Below, one piece after another: positions 6,287-8,358 of a stretch of 8,358 bases of DNA. The notes below the pieces were generated by a model, which saw nothing but the letters and a program-made list of their open reading frames with translations, was not told where the DNA came from and ran no database searches. A program made the position numbers and the translations under genes. Numbering within the stretch: position 1 is the first letter of the stretch; each line of letters begins with the position of its first letter. This DNA is from Alphaproteobacteria bacterium (GTDB lineage: Bacteria; Pseudomonadota; Alphaproteobacteria; Sneathiellales; Sneathiellaceae), in assembly GCA_006226265.1 (NCBI GenBank), contig SBHH01000043.1, positions 1 to 8,358 of the forward strand, read 5' to 3'.

Positions 6287-7444
6287 GGCCGTAAAGCGTT
6301 TCTTGACGAGATGCGCCACCATGCCGAAAACCAGCCCCCAGAACGGCGCGCCGATGGAGAGAAGCGTCATCCCCGATGCCGTGACGAGGAAGGTCAGAAT
6401 GGCGGCTTCCCGCCCGTCTTCGTCCTGCACGGCGCTATGCAAACTATTGGCGATGGTCGCAAGAAGCGCAAGGCCCGCAATCGCCATGACAAGGGAGGAT
6501 GGAAAGGCGGTGAAAAGCTCCGTGATCGTTGCACCGAACAACCCTGCGAGACAGAAGAATATCCCCATCCAGATGCTGGCAGGATAGCGCTTCTTCGGAT
6601 CGGGATGAACATCCGGGCTCATGCAGATCGCCGCCGTGATGGCCGCGAGATTGAAGGCGAAGCCGCCAAAGGGCGCAAGGATCAGGCCAATGATCCCCGT
6701 CCAGCTGATCAGCGGGGAAGCGGGGGCGTCATAGCCGTGGGTACGGAGCGCCGCAAGGCCCGGCACATTTTGCGAGGCCATAGTTACAATGAAAAGCGGA
6801 ATACCGACACCGATCAGGCTTGGAAAATCAAAGGCAGGCATCACGAAGACGGGTTTTGTAAACGCGACCTCCGGATGAAAGGCGCCGATCTTCCCCATGA
6901 CCGCCGCCGCGATAATACCCGTGAGGAAGGTAAGCGGAATGACATAGCGGGGCGTCATATGCCGCGCGACGATATAAACCGCCAGCATGATGAAGACGAG
7001 CAGGAAGTCATGCTCCATCGCAACAAAGGCATCGAGGCCGAACCGGAGCAATACAGCCGCGAGAAGTGCCGCCGCCATGGACTGCGGCATGAAATCCATG
7101 ATTTTCCGGAAAAGGCCGGTCAACCCGCACAACGTAATGAGGAGGGAGGAGAAGAGAAAGACGCCAATTGCCTCATTCAGCGAAAGCCCCGGCAGGCTGG
7201 TCACCAGAAGGGCCGCGCCCGGCGTTGACCAGGCGACGGAAACCGGCTGCTTGTACCAGAGCGTGAGACCGATGCAGCCGACACCCATGCCGATGCCGAG
7301 CGCCCAGAGCCAGGAACTGATCTCCGCCGTCGAGGCTCCCGCCGCGTTGGCTGCCTGAAAAATGATGGCCCCGGCCCCGGCATAGCCGATCAGCACAGAA
7401 ACAAAGCCCGCGGAAATATAGGCGGGCGCAAAAAAACGGAACAT
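6272..7444 (-). CDS. BenE-family (benzoate/H+ symporter-like) membrane transporter
   Basis: This 390-residue inner-membrane protein has about 12 hydrophobic segments, among them roughly 8-30, 44-62, 93-112, 122-140, 147-160, 166-184, 209-223, 246-264, 291-312, 316-334 and 347-379. Family landmarks are STPGAALL (73-80), ASQNVPGLAALRTHGY (223-238), GGFAFNLAAITAAIC (260-274) and HPDPKKRY (280-287). The BenE family includes Acinetobacter BenE, a benzoate:proton symporter, and E. coli YdcO, so an aromatic acid substrate is a hypothesis from homology only. No benzoate-degradation genes are in the window. GGAGG (7457-7453) lies eight bases before the ATG and is a strong ribosome binding site. The gene diverges from an XRE-cupin regulator across 98 bp with twin operator-like repeats. 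This arrangement recalls the neighbouring ydcN (sutR) and ydcO genes of E. coli and suggests direct control. Confidence 0.92.
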   Translation of the reverse strand: MFRFFAPAYISAGFVSVLIGYAGAGAIIFQAANAAGASTAEISSWLWALGIGMGVGCIGLTLWYKQPVSVAWSTPGAALLVTSLPGLSLNEAIGVFLFSSLLITLCGLTGLFRKIMDFMPQSMAAALLAAVLLRFGLDAFVAMEHDFLLVFIMLAVYIVARHMTPRYVIPLTFLTGIIAAAVMGKIGAFHPEVAFTKPVFVMPAFDFPSLIGVGIPLFIVTMASQNVPGLAALRTHGYDAPASPLISWTGIIGLILAPFGGFAFNLAAITAAICMSPDVHPDPKKRYPASIWMGIFFCLAGLFGATITELFTAFPSSLVMAIAGLALLATIANSLHSAVQDEDGREAAILTFLVTASGMTLLSIGAPFWGLVFGMVAHLVKKRFTAVKNR

Positions 7445-7464
7445 TTGATCTCCCTCCGGGTCAA

Positions 7465-7484
7465 ATATGCGTTATAACGTACAA
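7465..7484 (-). promoter_or_regulatory. Candidate operator copy 1 (benE side)
   Basis: Read on the minus strand this is TTGTACGTTATAACGCATAT, containing a perfect 10-bp palindrome CGTTATAACG (7470-7479). It matches copy 2 (7503-7522, plus strand) at 16 of 20 positions. It lies about 20 bp upstream of the benE start, where binding would block benE transcription or initiation. The adjacent XRE-cupin protein is the expected binder. Confidence 0.6.
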
Positions 7485-7502
7485 TTGGATACACCATATC
7501 AT

Positions 7503-7522
7503 TTGTATGCTATAACGCACAA
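7503..7522 (+). promoter_or_regulatory. Candidate operator copy 2 (regulator side)
   Basis: TTGTATGCTATAACGCACAA is an imperfect palindrome (TTGT...ACAA ends, TATA centre) ending 20 bp before the regulator ATG. With copy 1 its centre-to-centre distance is 38 bp. Because both units are pseudo-palindromic, they can also be aligned as direct repeats, TATGC-GT-TATAACG versus TATGC-TATAACG. This position suits autoregulation of the regulator gene. Confidence 0.6.
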
Positions 7523-7542
7523 GACGGAAATTCGGGACAGAC

Positions 7543-8109
7543 ATGCAGGACCCCGCGAAACATCTTTCAAAGACGCTGAAAGCCATCCGAAAGGACCGGG
7601 GCTGGAGCCTTGATGCCGCCGCCGCGGCGACCGGGGTCAGCAAAGCCATGCTCGGTCAGATCGAACGCGGGGAATCCAGCCCGACCACCGCCACGCTCTG
7701 GAAGCTTGCGACAGGCTTTCAGGTTTCCGTCACGTCCCTGATGGAACCCTTGCCCCCCGGCGCCGAAAAGACGCTGATCCGGGATGCGGAGGCGCTTCGG
7801 CATTTGCCAGGGGACAGCGGCATGGCCGTCGCCCCCCTCTTCCCGTTCGAGCCCCGCTTCGGTTTCGAATATATGGAACTGACTTTCCATCCGGGGTATA
7901 AGCGCCTGTCGGAGCCGCATGAGGTTGGTGTTGTCGAATATATCACCGTCATTTCCGGCGAGATGGAAATCTTCACCGATGACAACTGGCAGCCCCTTAA
8001 AACCGGCATGTCGATCCGCTTTCGGGGCGATGCGCCGCATGGCTACCGCAACCGGGGGGATGAGAAGGCCGTCGTCATGACCATCATCCATTATCCGACC
8101 CGGCGGTAG
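7543..8109 (+). CDS. XRE-family transcriptional regulator with C-terminal cupin (SutR-like)
   Basis: This 188-residue DNA-binding regulator has an N-terminal Cro/CI-type helix-turn-helix at about 8-64, with the second and third helices in LDAAAAATGVSKAMLGQIERG (23-43) and the typical ESSPTTATLWKLA following. A short linker leads to a cupin_2 domain at about 105-184. Cupin motif 1 is EPHEVGVVEY (124-133) with G139, and motif 2 is GDAPHGYRN (162-170). H126, E132 and H166 are possible metal or ligand residues, while the second His of a canonical HxH is replaced by Val. Length and layout match E. coli SutR (YdcN), a regulator linked to sulfur utilisation, but the ligand here is unknown. It diverges from a BenE-family gene and probably binds the twin 20-mers between them. 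The ATG follows GGAAA at a rather long distance (12 nt). The stop lies 7 nt from the convergent dehydrogenase gene. Confidence 0.9.
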   Translation: MQDPAKHLSKTLKAIRKDRGWSLDAAAAATGVSKAMLGQIERGESSPTTATLWKLATGFQVSVTSLMEPLPPGAEKTLIRDAEALRHLPGDSGMAVAPLFPFEPRFGFEYMELTFHPGYKRLSEPHEVGVVEYITVISGEMEIFTDDNWQPLKTGMSIRFRGDAPHGYRNRGDEKAVVMTIIHYPTRR

Positions 8110-8116
8110 GTTCCGT

Positions 8117-8358
8117 TCAGGCAACCGAGCGGCGAGAGGATATTCCGCCGTCCACCGTGAAGATCACGCCTGTCGTATAGCCTGACCGGCGGGAGGCCAG
8201 AAAAGCAATGAGGTCGGTAATCTCCTCCACATGGGCAGGACGGCCCAATGGGAAGTTGGCGGCATATTCCTCATAGCGGCTTTCATCGCCGAGCAGGCTT
8301 TTCGCCCGCTTTTTCAGCATGTTGACAATCCTCTCCGTCTTGACCGGCCCGGGATTAC
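8117..8358 (-). CDS. Short-chain dehydrogenase/reductase, C-terminal part only
   Basis: The last 79 codons and stop of an SDR enter from the right edge; the Rossmann cofactor loop and the catalytic Tyr-Lys lie outside the window. The visible sequence opens with NPGPVKTER (8356-8330), the conserved N/PG stretch after strand 6 of classical SDRs. It continues with FPLGRPAHVEEITDLIAFLAS and ends with GYTTGVIFTVDGG, both standard for FabG-like oxidoreductases. The methionine at 8320 is internal and not the start, because the open frame with SDR motifs continues upstream of it. Substrate and cofactor preference cannot be judged. It converges on the SutR-like regulator gene with a 7-nt gap, so it is probably in a separate transcription unit. 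Confidence 0.88.
   Translation of the reverse strand, partial: NPGPVKTERIVNMLKKRAKSLLGDESRYEEYAANFPLGRPAHVEEITDLIAFLASRRSGYTTGVIFTVDGGISSRRSVA

Noticed and set aside
6311..7228. A 305-codon plus-strand open frame opposite benE.
   Set aside because: The translation is extremely Arg/Glu/Asp/His-rich, the mirror of a hydrophobic membrane protein. No ribosome binding site or family motif supports it.
7567..8124. A 185-codon minus-strand open frame opposite the XRE-cupin gene.
   Set aside because: It is an antisense shadow of a gene with intact HTH and cupin domains, and its product matches no family I know.
8117..8320. A complete 67-residue protein starting at ATG 8320.
   Set aside because: The frame stays open to the window edge and encodes the conserved SDR NPGPVKTER stretch upstream of that Met, so it is an internal methionine of a truncated gene.

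Overview
The window looks like chromosomal sequence from an alphaproteobacterium with moderately high GC. The evidence is an IalB-type periplasmic protein directly upstream of rlmN, a Rhizobium etli-type (zinc, Ser/Lys) asparaginase, and a methyltransferase starting with a QYEEYPYPPR-type motif that I associate with this class. The genus cannot be fixed from the sequence. No RNA genes, insertion sequences, phage genes or CRISPR arrays are visible. Coding density is very high and no gap exceeds about 110 bases.

Left third (1-3306, minus strand). Reading leftwards these are an asparaginase, an NADPH:quinone oxidoreductase-like MDR protein, and a class I SAM-dependent methyltransferase that runs off the left edge. 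The last two are separated by 3 nt and the methyltransferase ribosome binding site lies inside the oxidoreductase gene, so they are probably co-translated. The oxidoreductase has a plausible promoter of its own behind the asparaginase gene.

Middle (3380-5752, plus strand). A stand-alone TrmH/SpoU-type RNA methyltransferase diverges from the asparaginase gene. It is followed by an exported IalB-family protein with a good sigma70-like promoter, then rlmN, the radical-SAM methylase of A2503 in 23S rRNA and A37 of some tRNAs. A GNRA-type mini-hairpin sits between ialB and rlmN.

Right third (5765-8358). A GNAT acetyltransferase (minus) converges on rlmN. Upstream of it, on the same strand, is a BenE-family transporter. 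Divergent from benE is an XRE-cupin regulator resembling E. coli SutR (YdcN), which is also a neighbour of a BenE protein (YdcO) in E. coli. The 98-bp benE/regulator intergenic region carries two closely similar pseudo-palindromic 20-mers, the best candidate operators in the window. The right edge holds the C-terminal end of a short-chain dehydrogenase/reductase converging on the regulator gene.

The window is mostly ordinary housekeeping and accessory metabolism. I see no convincing undescribed multi-gene system. The most informative signals are the twin operators, a shortened knot loop in the TrmH-like enzyme, and an unassigned C-terminal region on the methyltransferase.
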